From Branchinecta lynchi (taxonomy: Eukaryota > Arthropoda > Branchiopoda > Anostraca > Branchinectidae): DNA of 64,000 nt. The DNA is taken from assembly GCA_023053575.1 (NCBI GenBank), contig JAKZAP010000007.1, forward strand, positions 17,955,304-18,019,303. The letters are read 5' to 3'. Numbering within the stretch: position 1 is the first letter of the stretch; every line of letters starts with the position of its first letter. Below the pieces are notes generated by a model, which was not told the origin of the DNA, made no database searches, and saw nothing but the letters and a program-made list of their open reading frames with translations. The position numbers and the translations under genes are program-made. Positions 55,079 through 64,000 of the stretch are shown in pieces.

Positions 55079-55689
55079 TAATAAACTTAAAGAAACGAAA
55101 TCCGGTCAGTAGATTACTGGAAGTATTCTAGCCGATAAATGAAGAAAATCAAACATTCGAGTTGAACTTAAGACCCGATCAAACGGCCTTAGCAAAGTGC
55201 GTAAAGTTATCCCATAAACATGCATTTTTTCGGAAAGTCCTTTACGGCACTAGGCAAGAAGTTTATACAGCTTTAAGGTGCTTTTCTGTCACAATCCTGG
55301 TTCTCCAAAATGTGTCTCCTTTTATAATCCTGATTATAAAAATTCTTTTCTCTGACAATCTGGATTCTTCCTTGGATCGTCGATTGGGGAATTTTGCAAC
55401 GGAGTGAGATTCAGGATTCAAGATCGTCGGATTCTAGTTTTGTAATCTGAGACAGTAGATTTGCTGTTTCTCTGAGCAATCAGTTATGTTGGATTACAAT
55501 CGGGGACTATCTCGGAAAAAGGCCTTTAGTCAACTGTTCTCGTTAAATTTATAAGGTCGAGCGATAGGAGAATAGAGAAAAATAAATTTCAAAATCTGGA
55601 ATCGGCAAACTATGCTTATTTGTCTAGTCCGAGAGCACTCACAGGGGAAGCACGAAGATAGAATATGTAGCTGCGTTCTTTGTCACAGG

Positions 55690-56070
55690 AGCTCTCACCG
55701 GTGGTCTCCGGTTTTTGGGATCCCAAAACGTAAGTGGAGGGATACCTATGAAATCATAAAAGTTGTCCGTCTGGTTAGCGTAATAACTCTCGAAGGGAAT
55801 GAGATATTTTGATGGTGTGAGGATTCTTTGGGTCAAGGGTAAGGTCAAGTTCGTAGATGGGCTACGTAGACCTATATTTAGGAGTGGGGGTCAAATTAAG
55901 GGGCAAATAAAATATTTTTTAACAGCTAATGTGAAGTCAACTATCGGGTAAGAACACATGCTGAACACGAATATGCAAAACATTTTCTCGTCCGACAAGT
56001 AGTTCGCCCGGAATCCGGCAAAAACCAGAAAGTTGGCTAAAAGTAAAAGTTTCATTTGAAGTTACAAGTA
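55690..56070 (-). repeat. GGATCC-ended family fragment, reverse orientation
   Basis: TTTTTGGGATCCCAAAACGT, then CTCTCGAAGGGAATGAG, ATGCTGAACACGAATATG and CCCGGAATCCGGCAAAAACC, is the reverse complement of 53,286-52,930. It ends ~180 bp before the exon 8 acceptor. Confidence 0.75.
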
Positions 56071-56248
56071 CAGAGTATAAACAGAGTACAACGAACGCAG
56101 CTTGTGTAGAAAACGCATGTTAACATTTCGAAAACTCAACAAGGTCAGATTCTCACATCTGAGTAGCGACAGACTTCGCGGAAAACTTTACGAACCAGAC
56201 GAACGCCGTCAGAGTCGCCCTTTACACTATCACCCTCTTCCTTTCTAG

Positions 56249-56407
56249 TCTGCTTTGGACGGCTACAATGTATCAGTTTTCGCTTATGGTCAGACCGGGA
56301 GTGGAAAGACGCACACGATGGAAGGTGGCGACAACGTCGAAAGTGAGGGAATGATCCCTCGTACTGTCCGGCAGATCTTCAGGCAGTGCCAAGACCTCGA
56401 GGATCAG
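56249..56407 (+). CDS. KIFC1: Kinesin-14 KIFC1, coding exon 8 (P-loop of motor domain)
   Basis: The acceptor is TTCCTTTCTAG and the donor GATCAG|GTAAGA. It has 53 codons in phase 0. It encodes [40 protein letters not shown] and [21 protein letters not shown] (residues 400-407 of the assembled protein) is the ATP-binding P-loop, and the C-terminal-motor hallmark [18 protein letters not shown] is intact. Switch I (NxxSSRSH) and switch II (DLAGSE) are not found downstream in the window, so the next exon should lie past 64,000. The intron is at least 7.5 kb. Confidence 0.97.
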
Positions 56408-56409
56408 GT

Positions 56410-57295
56410 AAGAGCCCTCCCCTCGTTAGTTGGCGTGGCCATGCAAAATCGGAATTCTTTTGTAGAGAATTGCAGTAGAGGTATGCTTATTTGAACAGTT
56501 TCTTAAATTTGAACAGTGCAATTTTTTTGGCTAAGTGGTAAAATGAGGAGACTCGGGTGTTTTCGGGGATCATTGATTAGCTACTTTGGCTAACTGGTAG
56601 TTGACTTTAGTCACAGCAAGTGTATGAGCACCGATTGCTGTCGGTGGTGACAGCAAGTCACCAAACGTTCAAATAAGCATATCCCTACCGGAGGTTTATA
56701 GGGTCTTATAAGTGTAGCAAGAATTGCCGTCTTGTTTCTCTCCAGTCTTTCTACGCTGTCAGAACTTTCATAACAGATAACACAAGGATGCGCAGTCTCA
56801 ATAGATAAAACTTTATCTGTTATGATTTTGCAAACTTTTGCATTGAGCGTTATGCATAACAGATATTGCCAAGAAGAGCCGAGAATCTAGCAAAAAAGAA
56901 TCAGCTGACTTTTCCGATATCATGATGATAAACGGAAAAGTCAGTGTATGTTTTTCCGGCTGTGTTTCTGCTCTTCTTGCGTGCATGACGTTCGGCCGAA
57001 TTCAGAATTTCGTTTTGTCAGCTCTATCTCAATCAATCAATCAAGTTAAAATATCTCGAGAGGAGAGGGTAAATTCGCCAAGAGGTTGCTGGAAAATGGG
57101 TCCGTGAGTTGGCCCGGGTTCTCCTGCGGCAGTCGGAGTTTCCCGTGCCTTGAATGCAGATTTCCGGCTACGAAGCCGACCTTACCTAGTAACGTCCAGG
57201 GGGTTTAGGCTCCCACAATTCCCTCAGACCCTTACATTCGCACCAGTAAAGGTCCTTACCTTAGATCTTAGTTCATCTTGAACCGCTATATAGAC
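56410..57295. other. KIFC1 intron 8, transposon debris
   Basis: Inverted words such as ACTTTTCCGATATCATGATG and AACGGAAAAGTCAGTG (~56,907-56,945) suggest a small eroded inverted-repeat element also represented at ~45,360. No exon seen. Confidence 0.4.
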
Positions 57296-57484
57296 AGCCA
57301 AAGCAAAATAATACTAGGGAGTAGCGCCAAGACTTGAAAAAAGTGACACACACTCGAATCGCAGTGACACCAGCACCACTAGCGATAGAGAACGTCCCTA
57401 CTGAAACTCATTCAATCGTTCACCAATATTGGCTCCGATAGCTTCATATTCTGAATATTGCAAAAACATAATACAGCCTCCATT

Positions 57485-57898
57485 AGTCGCGTTTTTTGCA
57501 ATCGCTTGGAAAGAAAGTTGCCGTTTTTTGCGATCGACTGTCGACTGGAGGTCCAGTCGATCCGTTTTTTGTCGCTTGACTGGAGATCGACTGGGAACAA
57601 AGTCAACAGTCGATCCGATGCACCTTTCTCTTGGAGGTCCAGTCAAACTTGGGGCCAAATTTTGAAAACTGAAACATGTGGACCCAAAAACGTACAATTT
57701 ACACCTCAGGAAGCGCCAGTACTGCAGCAGTTTCAGAGACTGCCGAGGGAAGAGTTGTGGGGATGGACTGATTTATTGACTGATTTAGACCGTTTTTCGA
57801 AGGCTTGTTCTCGCTCCCCTATCAAGCGACAAAAACGGTCAACTGGATGAACCCGGGAACAAGTCCCAATCGCCAGTCGATCTGTAAAAAACGCGACT
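57485..57898. mobile_element. 414-bp MITE with ATT target duplication
   Basis: The ends AGTCGCGTTTTTTGC and GTAAAAAACGCGACT are inverted repeats, flanked by ATT (57482-57484 and 57899-57901). The unoccupied site CCATTGTTTCC is seen at ~36,022. The interior repeats CAGTCGATC, GACTGGAGGTCCAGTCGAT and similar short palindromic words. It encodes nothing recognisable. Confidence 0.8.
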
Positions 57899-58057
57899 AT
57901 TGTTTCCTTGGTGTGTGCAGACCGCGCCTTTGCCTTACTAGACATTTCTAAACACGGAAGTTTGTCTCGCTTTAAATGCCGCAAGTGTAGTAGGCGGCGT
58001 TACAGGTATGGCCCGTTTGCAAAGCATGGAAAGCATAGGTCTTGGAGCTAATCTCTA

Positions 58058-58470
58058 AGGCGTATTCTCGCCGTTCCACGAGGACTCCTCGGGGAATCGA
58101 AGGGAACGATGAGAATAGAGGGAATCACTCCACGCGGACTCCGCGTACAGAAACAGATGAACACGGGGAATGCTTCCAAAATGGATTTTGTTAGAAAATA
58201 AAATATGCAGTTGACGAAATTAGTCTGGATCCACTTCATTTCAGGTTTTGCTTATTCTATCTGTTTTTATTTAATTTTACATTGCACCAACACCAGCAAA
58301 AATTGGTTCCCCTCCGAATCTGAAAGGGAGTCCTTTTGAATGATGGTGATGATAATCGGAGCATTCCCCGCCCGTGGGGACTCGCGAGAATACGGGGATC
58401 AGTCCCTGGGACAAACAAAAACGCGGGGACTTCTCAAGTGGAGTCCTCGGGGAACGGCGAGAATACGCCT
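58058..58470. mobile_element. 413-bp MITE with CTA target duplication
   Basis: The ends AGGCGTATTCTCGCCGTTCC and GGAACGGCGAGAATACGCCT are perfect 20-bp inverted repeats. Further imperfect pairing (GAGGACTCCTCGGGG) follows. CTA flanks both sides (58055-58057 and 58471-58473). The repeat copy at ~1,270 is unoccupied. Superfamily uncertain; the 3-bp duplication suggests PIF/Harbinger. Confidence 0.85.
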
Positions 58471-58798
58471 CTAGTGTTACTTTGCTCTGTAGAGAGCCTA
58501 GGTAATGCAAGAAGAGTCGTCAGTTGTCTCGCATATTCGCATATATATATATAGTCAGCGTCTGGTTTCCGCACAGTAAACTTGAATGTCAGTGTAAGAC
58601 CTAACTTATCAGCAGAGCCAAATAGCAGGAAGCGATATTCGGATACTGGATTTACAAAGCCATATCCCAGGCCAAAGTGGGATAACACGAAAGAACTCTG
58701 CTCCCGGAGCGTATTATTGCTGGGAGAAAATCAGGTAAAAGATTCGATTTAATTTTACGGAAGGAGTTTCAACCGGTCAAGAACAGTTCGGAGGCAAT

Positions 58799-59881
58799 AT
58801 GACGGAAGCCCAATGCCTACAGGAAATTAACTCCAAGCTAGCCCTTATTCCGAAAGTTTCAGAGGATGTATCAAACATCCAGAGCAAAATCTCGGAAATG
58901 TCTGTCCAAATTGCCCGGAGTGCTGAAGCAGGGGAGGCAGCAAAGGCTGAAATCGCAAGTCTACGTAGGGCCCTGGTAACAGCCGAGGCTAAAATCAACC
59001 AATTGGAAGTGAAGGATAAGCGATTTAACCTGGTCTTGCACGATTTTAGACCAAATAGGCCAGGCTCATCAGTGGCAGTAGATGTTACTTCCCTGCTGGA
59101 TTATTGCTTCCCGTCTCTTAACATTTCCCGTCACGATGTGGTCGAAGCGTATAGATTAAGAGCAGGCCCAGTTGTAGTTAAATTCGCGACGATGGATCTT
59201 CGTAATCATGTCTTACGGAATGCGAAAATAATTCGAAGAGAAAATGTCGGAGTTAGCCCTGATTACTCATTCATTCAACGTGAAGCGCGCAGAGCCCTTA
59301 AGCCATTTCTTGAAAAAGCATTGGACGAGAATCGACGGGCGTATCTGAGGGGTGACAAACTGTTTGTAGACGGTGAACTTTTCGTATATGAGGAAGCGAC
59401 AAAAAAACTTAAAAAAGTAGCATCTCCAGTGGCTGGTGTTGAAGGGTTTGTAGCGGGTAGAGACAGACAAAGTGAAGCCCAAGGTAGTGTAATGGAAACT
59501 GAGCAATCACCTCAGGTGAAGGAAATTACTGAGCATTCGGAACGGTCCAGTGGTAAGCCAGGGACTAGTTCAGCGGTGGAATCAGAAATTGTAAGTCGCG
59601 AGAGTGTCGATGCGTTAAGCTCAGATGGTAATGACAGTGATGCGAATACGGTGGTAGAGATCCCTACTAGGAGTTATAAACAAGCAGTGTCAGGAGGTCG
59701 TGCCAGAAAGAGTAGTGAAATCAGCCCTGTAGAACATGAAAGGCACGCCCCCAAAAATCCTCGTGTGGGAAACAGAAACTTTGCGCGTCCAGGGTACCGT
59801 TCTTTCAGGGAACGAAGTGACAGGTATACTGGCGATTACTACCGGTTTAACTTCGGTCCACAAGAGATAGAAGATTACTAG
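58799..59881 (+). CDS. LINE ORF1 protein (coiled coil, RRM-like and C-terminal RNA-binding domains), 360 aa
   Basis: ORF1 proteins coat LINE RNA and act as nucleic-acid chaperones. Residues ~5-75 (INSKLALIPKVSEDVSNIQS onward, rich in A/E/K/L heptads) form a predicted coiled coil. Residues ~78-155 (KRFNLVLHDF... VVVKFATMDLRNHVL) fit an RRM-like core. Residues ~158-205 (GVSPDYSFIQREARRALKPF, GDKLFVDGELF) fit the C-terminal domain of L1-type ORF1. The last ~150 residues are polar and low-complexity with RS/RF motifs. The start ATG is the first in frame after the 5' UTR. The stop is TAG, after which the frame stays open into ORF2. Confidence 0.88.
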   Translation: MTEAQCLQEINSKLALIPKVSEDVSNIQSKISEMSVQIARSAEAGEAAKAEIASLRRALVTAEAKINQLEVKDKRFNLVLHDFRPNRPGSSVAVDVTSLLDYCFPSLNISRHDVVEAYRLRAGPVVVKFATMDLRNHVLRNAKIIRRENVGVSPDYSFIQREARRALKPFLEKALDENRRAYLRGDKLFVDGELFVYEEATKKLKKVASPVAGVEGFVAGRDRQSEAQGSVMETEQSPQVKEITEHSERSSGKPGTSSAVESEIVSRESVDALSSDGNDSDANTVVEIPTRSYKQAVSGGRARKSSEISPVEHERHAPKNPRVGNRNFARPGYRSFRERSDRYTGDYYRFNFGPQEIEDY

Positions 59882-62800
59882 GGTAAAGAGGGCCATGAGC
59901 TGAGTCTAAAAATTGTGGAATGGAACATTCAGGGATATAGTGATGTTAAGTTTGATAGTTTATTTATAGCAGGAAGTTGGGATATTGTTTGTATTGTGGA
60001 AAGCTGGAAACCGGATCCGATTGTACGAGTTGATTATGATTCTTTTGGAGTATCGCGGAGGAGAAGTAAAAATAATAGAGTGTACGGGGGTGTTTCTATG
60101 TTAGTTAAGAGTGGTATATTTAGTAAGTGCGTTCAGTTAAAATCGTCATCTGAAAACATTGTATGGATGAAGTTGACATTAGGAAATGTTTCCCTGATGG
60201 TTTGTGGTGTATATATTCCGCCGGAGACTAGCAGTTATAGTGAAAAGGAAGATACGTGGGGTATTTTGTTTAATGAAACTTATCAGTATAAGCGAATTCA
60301 TAAAAGTTATCAGTTTGTATTTTTAGGCGACTTCAATGGGTATACGAGTAGTAAAATGGAAAGGACTTTTGTACCGTCGCTGCCGCATGAGGACCCCGAC
60401 CCTGGATTTGTTGGTATGAATGGAGTTTGTGTGGATGCTCAACTGGAACGACCGGTAGAGAGGACAAGTAAGGACCGAATTCGGAAGGTTAATAAATGGG
60501 GTGGAAAAATACTGGATTTTTGCGGGATTGAAAATTTGGTAATTTTAAATGGTAGATTGGGGAAAGATAAAAATGTCGGTGGTTTTACTTGTTTTGCGGG
60601 GAGGATGCCTAGTATAGTTGATTATATTTTAGTGGATATGTCTCTTTGGCCGTGGTGTACAGACTTCAGGGTGCTCTCGGTGGTTGGTTCGGACCACGTG
60701 CCAATAGAAGCAACAATAGGTATCAGAATGTCTGTTCAGGGAGTTAGGAATTCAAATATTGGATTAGATCTGGATTTAAATGATAGGATGTTGGTATTCC
60801 CAAAAATTAGGTCAGAAAATGTAAGTGATAAAACTTTGAGTAGTAGGTTAGGAAAGGATTTAACAGAAGAGCGGATAGAGAAATGTAGATCTATTATTGC
60901 GTCGGGTAGAATGGAAGATGGAATTGAAGCAATTTGTAAGATTGTTAGGGAGGTAAGCAGAGGGGATGAAGATAATGATAAACTAAAGTATAGAAGACAA
61001 GGTAAGGACTTTTTTGATAAGGAATGTGAAGCGAAGAGATGTAAGGTTAGTGTCGCCCTTCTAAGAATTAAGGATAGTATTTATGTTGATAAAGTATTTT
61101 TAGATGAGTATAGGGAGCAACGACGGGAGTATAAGCAGTTAATAAAGAAGAAAAAAAGTGAATTAGAGGAAAAACGAATAAAAATGATGGAGGAGGATTA
61201 TGTTAAGAAAAATAAGAAAGAGTTTTGGAATGGAATTAAGGGGTCACTTCGACAAGAGGAGCTGGGGATTGGCCCTTCAACAAAGGTGTGGACGGATTAC
61301 CTGGAAAAGAAACATTCAAGTGATGATAATTTAAAACGAACAGCGCAGCGACTGAAGGAACAAGTAGAATTTCCTTTGAGAGAGGAGGATTACGCCCTGA
61401 CGGATCCTGTTAGCCAAGACGAAGTGTGGGAGTCCATGAAGAAGATGAGAGGAGGGTCATCACCGGGACCTGACGGGATCCCCACAATTATTTGGAAACG
61501 GGTTAGAACATATCTATTACAGACCCTGGCATTACTATTTTCAGGTATATTAAGTAAGGGTGTGTGGCCGAAGCAATGGAGTTTATCAATAATGACACCC
61601 CTGTTTAAGAAAGGTAATAGGCAGGAGGTTGGGAATTATAGGGGGATACACCTGGGGAATAGCATATCAAAGGTTTTTTGTAAGATTTTAGATAATAGGT
61701 TAAAGAAATGGTTAGATTGTAGGGAGGTTTTAAATCATGTACAGGCAGGGTTTAGACAAGGCTACGGACCGATGGATAATATTTTCGCATTAAAAGTGGT
61801 GATTGATAAGTATACTAGGCCTAGAAATGGAAGACTGTATGCGGCATTCGTAGACCTGAAAGGGGCGTTTGACAATGTAGAGAGAGTTTTATTGATAGAT
61901 AGTCTGTTAAGTATAGGACTACCAGTAACATTTGTGTTAATGTTAGCAGAAATATACAGATTTACACGGTTGATAGTAAGGGTAGGGAAACAATTATCTA
62001 AAGTAATAAGTTATAATATGGGTGTAAAACAAGGCTGTACTCTGTCGCCAAAACTGTTTGGAATATTTATTAATGATGTTGTGGAGTTTATGTTAAAAAA
62101 AGGAGCGCCCACGGTTTCTTTAGATATATCTTTGTTGTGTATGCTCCTGTTCGCTGACGACATAGTTTTGTTAAGTGATAGTAGGAATAATCTGCAGATT
62201 TTACTTGATTTGTTGAGAGAGTACTTAGAAGGTAAAAAACTGGAGCTAAACACAGGTAAGACGGTAGTATTAGTATTCAGAAAAAGAGGAAATTTGAGGG
62301 CGGAAGATAAGTTTAATTATGGAGGTAAAGAAATAGAAGTTGAGGAAGAGTGGACATACCTGGGAGTAATATTTAGAGCTAAAGGTAAGACGTTTAGTAA
62401 ACATATTGAAAAGAGTGTAGAGAAGGGTAGATTATGTTCGAATTCGATACTTAGGAGTGAACTAAAGGATGTTAGAAATCTTAGGGCCCACAAAGAAATA
62501 TTTAGGTCTAAGGTGGTGGGGGTAATGCATTATGGGTCTGAAGTATGGGGGTATGAGAAGATAGATAAGATAGAAGTAGTGCAGTTAGGTTATTTTAAGA
62601 GGTGGCTAGGAGTAAGTAAATCGACAAATAGTGTAGTTGTTAGGGGCGAGTTAGGGTTAACTTCCCTAAGAAATGTAAGACTAGTGAATATGGTTAGGTT
62701 TTGGGAAAGGATTGTTAAGATGCCACGTGTTAGATTATTAAAATCTGCATATTTAGAAGCGTTGAAAGAAGAATCGCCAACTTCATGGCCGTATCTAGTA

Positions 62801-63328
62801 AAAAAGATACTGGATGATTGCGGAGTTGGAGAATTATGGAATGATGGATTAGGAAAGGAGGAAGGAGTGACTAAGGTTGTGAAAGAAATACTTAAGAGCC
62901 AGGAAGTACAGGTTTGGCATGCCCAGAAGGACCAGTCGGAATCTTTGGGGTTTTATGCTGCGGTAAGAGAGACATGGGGTGAGAATATAATGTTTAAAGC
63001 GGGTCTTAGACGGGATGAGTTAAAAATAATTATTGAATTGTTGGCAGATTGTCTGCCAATTGGGGGTAGAAGACGTTATATTGGTCAGTGTAAGCAGAAG
63101 TTCGGTCCTTACTTTTGTCCGATGTGTGGGTGCGTGGATGAGAGTGTGATTCACATGCTTTGCGACTGTATGGAGCTGAGTGAATGGAGAAAAGAAGAGT
63201 ATGATGTGCGTGTATTTGACGAAGAGTGGGTAAAACGAATTTTTAAGGATGAGTGTTTTGCTGGTATAAAGAAAATGGGGCGATTTTTGAGGCTAGCGAT
63301 GGAACACAGAAGTAGGTTTTTGGAATAA
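59882..63328 (+). CDS. LINE ORF2 protein: APE endonuclease, reverse transcriptase, zinc knuckle
   Basis: ORF2 nicks the target DNA and reverse-transcribes the element RNA on it. The frame is open from the codon after ORF1's TAG. Counting from the GTG at 59915, WNIQG (2-6), CIVESW (~30), GDFNG (~138) and SDH (~258) mark the APE-type endonuclease. GPDGIP (~517), AAFVDLKGAFD (~642), GVKQGCTLSP (~708) and FADD (~746) mark the reverse transcriptase. CPMCGCVDESVIHMLCDC (~1067) is a terminal zinc knuckle. Total length is 1,148 codons after the TAG. The first in-frame ATG comes after the endonuclease N and E catalytic motifs, so initiation there could not give a working enzyme. Synthesis as an ORF1 readthrough or by non-AUG re-initiation is inferred. 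Confidence 0.93.
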   Translation, partial: GKEGHELSLKIVEWNIQGYSDVKFDSLFIAGSWDIVCIVESWKPDPIVRVDYDSFGVSRRRSKNNRVYGGVSMLVKSGIFSKCVQLKSSSENIVWMKLTLGNVSLMVCGVYIPPETSSYSEKEDTWGILFNETYQYKRIHKSYQFVFLGDFNGYTSSKMERTFVPSLPHEDPDPGFVGMNGVCVDAQLERPVERTSKDRIRKVNKWGGKILDFCGIENLVILNGRLGKDKNVGGFTCFAGRMPSIVDYILVDMSLWPWCTDFRVLSVVGSDHVPIEATIGIRMSVQGVRNSNIGLDLDLNDRMLVFPKIRSENVSDKTLSSRLGKDLTEERIEKCRSIIASGRMEDGIEAICKIVREVSRGDEDNDKLKYRRQGKDFFDKECEAKRCKVSVALLRIKDSIYVDKVFLDEYREQRREYKQLIKKKKSELEEKRIKMMEEDYVKKNKKEFWNGIKGSLRQEELGIGPSTKVWTDYLEKKHSSDDNLKRTAQRLKEQVEFPLREEDYALTDPVSQDEVWESMKKMRGGSSPGPDGIPTIIWKRVRTYLLQTLALLFSGILSKGVWPKQWSLSIMTPLFKKGNRQEVGNYRGIHLGNSISKVFCKILDNRLKKWLDCREVLNHVQAGFRQGYGPMDNIFALKVVIDKYTRPRNGRLYAAFVDLKGAFDNVERVLLIDSLLSIGLPVTFVLMLAEIYRFTRLIVRVGKQLSKVISYNMGVKQGCTLSPKLFGIFINDVVEFMLKKGAPTVSLDISLLCMLLFADDIVLLSDSRNNLQILLDLLREYLEGKKLELNTGKTVVLVFRKRGNLRAEDKFNYGGKEIEVEEEWTYLGVIFRAKGKTFSKHIEKSVEKGRLCSNSILRSELKDVRNLRAHKEIFRSKVVGVMHYGSEVWGYEKIDKIEVVQLGYFKRWLGVSKSTNSVVVRGELGLTSLRNVRLVNMVRFWERIVKMPRVRLLKSAYLEALKEESPTSWPYLVKKILDDCGVGELWNDGLGKEEGVTKVVKEILKSQEVQVWHAQKDQSESLGFYAAVRETWGENIMFKAGLRRDELKIIIELLADCLPIGGRRRYIGQCKQKFGPYFCPMCGCVDESVIHMLCDCMELSEWRKEEYDVRVFDEEWVKRIFKDECFAGIKKMGRFLRLAMEHRSRFLE

Positions 63329-63459
63329 GTAAAACAAATTAAAAGGAAAAGAGTGTTATTATATATTAGTGTTTTTTGTTGCTGTTTTTTTGTATGACAA
63401 ATTTTTGCCATGGCCCTCGGGCTGCTTATAGCAATAAACTATCTATCTATCTATTAGCC

Positions 63460-64000
63460 GCTGTCCAGCAGGGTTGACACTTGTCGCACAATCGTGTGAA
63501 CTGTCACTCTATTTTGTTTATGTCACTCTTTTCCTACATAGGACATAAAATTCACTGTATTTCAGAAAGTCCAGAGGTATAATTTTCCAGCAATGATTCC
63601 GACCAAAAGTGTCCATTCCACATTTTTTCATGAAAATAAAATTTCACTCCCGATTCACTCTCTGTTTTCGACCAAAAGTCGCTCTCAATTTTTTTTTTTT
63701 TTGAAGTGGCAACTCTGCGGTCCAGACATCTTCCCAACTCAGCGTGTTTGGACTTGTTGATAGTGTTGAATCCAACTGGTAGATCCAGAGAAAACTATTA
63801 TTCTGTATCTCGATCTAGACGCCGCGTCGATTCGAAGAATCGGCGGCGGCAAGGTGTAAAAGGGTCAGTGGCGGCACGCCGCCGATTGATCGGCGTTTCC
63901 CGCACTTTAGTACTCTAGCCTCGCCTTTCATTGGTTGTTTTAGCTTCAGATAATTTTAATATTTACAAAACTTGTACATCAATCTTACAAGCTAGGGCCA
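63460..64000. other. KIFC1 intron 8 continuation, no exon seen
   Basis: No kinesin motif (YVEIYNE, NERSSRSH, DLAGSER) is readable in any plus-strand frame. GGCGGCACGCCGCCGATTGA (~63,870) is a short GC-rich palindrome. Confidence 0.4.

Larger units (their letters stand above)
57300..58520 (+). repeat. Dispersed repeat, TTCATATTCTGAA family, copy 3, with two MITE insertions
   Basis: It begins GCAAAATAATACTAGGGAGT, as at 35,585, and carries CTTCATATTCTGAATATTGC, GCGCCTTTGCC and ACGGAAGTTTGTCTCGC. It is interrupted at CCATT|GTTTCC (57,485) and near its end (58,058). Copies 1 and 2 lack these inserts. Confidence 0.72.
58540..63455 (+). mobile_element. Nearly intact non-LTR retrotransposon (LINE), ~4.9 kb
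   Basis: It has a 5' UTR of ~250 bp, ORF1 (58799-59881), ORF2 (to 63328), a short 3' UTR with GCCATGGCCCTCGGGCTGC, AATAAA, and a (CTAT)n tail at ~63,435-63,455. Both frames lack disabling stops apart from the single TAG between them, so the copy is recent. The 5' boundary is estimated; a target duplication was not found. It sits in KIFC1 intron 8 in the sense direction. APE-type endonuclease, reverse transcriptase, C-terminal zinc knuckle and short-repeat tail are all present. The clade is probably within the CR1/L2/Jockey assemblage, but a tree is needed. Confidence 0.9.

Noticed and set aside
59915..59917. ORF2 start methionine at 59915
   Set aside because: The codon is GTG, not ATG. Nothing shows it acts as a start, and the frame is open back to ORF1's TAG.

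Overview
The window is repeat-rich DNA from an animal genome. It holds parts of two divergent, intron-rich protein genes set among transposon debris. Both genes belong to metazoan families: a TRPM-type cation channel on the minus strand and a C-terminal-motor kinesin-14 (KIFC1/HSET/ncd type) on the plus strand. Long introns, G/C homopolymer runs, many hAT and MITE-like elements and CR1/L2-like LINE tails fit a marine invertebrate. The species cannot be fixed from the sequence.

Minus-strand gene, about 1-20,217: four exons (20217-20132, 17793-17420, 5412-5247, 2074-1781) have compatible splice phases. Together they encode the conserved cytosolic N-terminal (SLOG/LSDAT) domain of a TRPM channel. 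A probable fifth exon is cut by the window start. The first coding exon or exons lie upstream of 20,217 and were not found. One intron appears to use a GC donor. The 12-kb intron between 17,420 and 5,412 carries two large palindromes (5.7-7.35 kb and 7.4-12.8 kb) built from about 140-bp units arranged as trimers.

Plus-strand gene, about 31,135 to beyond 64,000: eight exons (31135-31294, 35411-35566, 43104-43338, 44497-44644, 47776-47985, 50082-50199, 54482-54612, 56249-56407) join in frame to 439 codons. They give a basic tail, a coiled-coil stalk, the neck-to-motor junction and the ATP-binding P-loop. The rest of the motor must lie past the window end, after an intron longer than 7.5 kb that contains a nearly pristine LINE in the same orientation.

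Mobile DNA: (i) a LINE of about 4.9 kb (58.54-63.46 kb) with intact ORF1 and ORF2, in which ORF2 follows ORF1 in the same frame after a single TAG and has no usable ATG; (ii) several decayed LINE ORF2 fragments, mostly on the minus strand; (iii) four hAT-type elements with 8-bp target duplications and a fifth likely one; (iv) several MITEs with 2- or 3-bp duplications; (v) three non-autonomous families made of internal tandem or inverted units. I name these the 140-bp-unit family (hairpin-ended with TATGGCACTTG), the GGATCC-ended family and the CGTCAGCT foldback family. (vi) There are several local satellites. Many insertions are nested, and the window itself supplies empty-site copies that confirm several of them.

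The stretches 12.8-13.7, 16.6-17.4, 22.9-26.2, 28.5-31.1, 45.6-46.7 and 63.5-64.0 kb show nothing I can assign to a gene.
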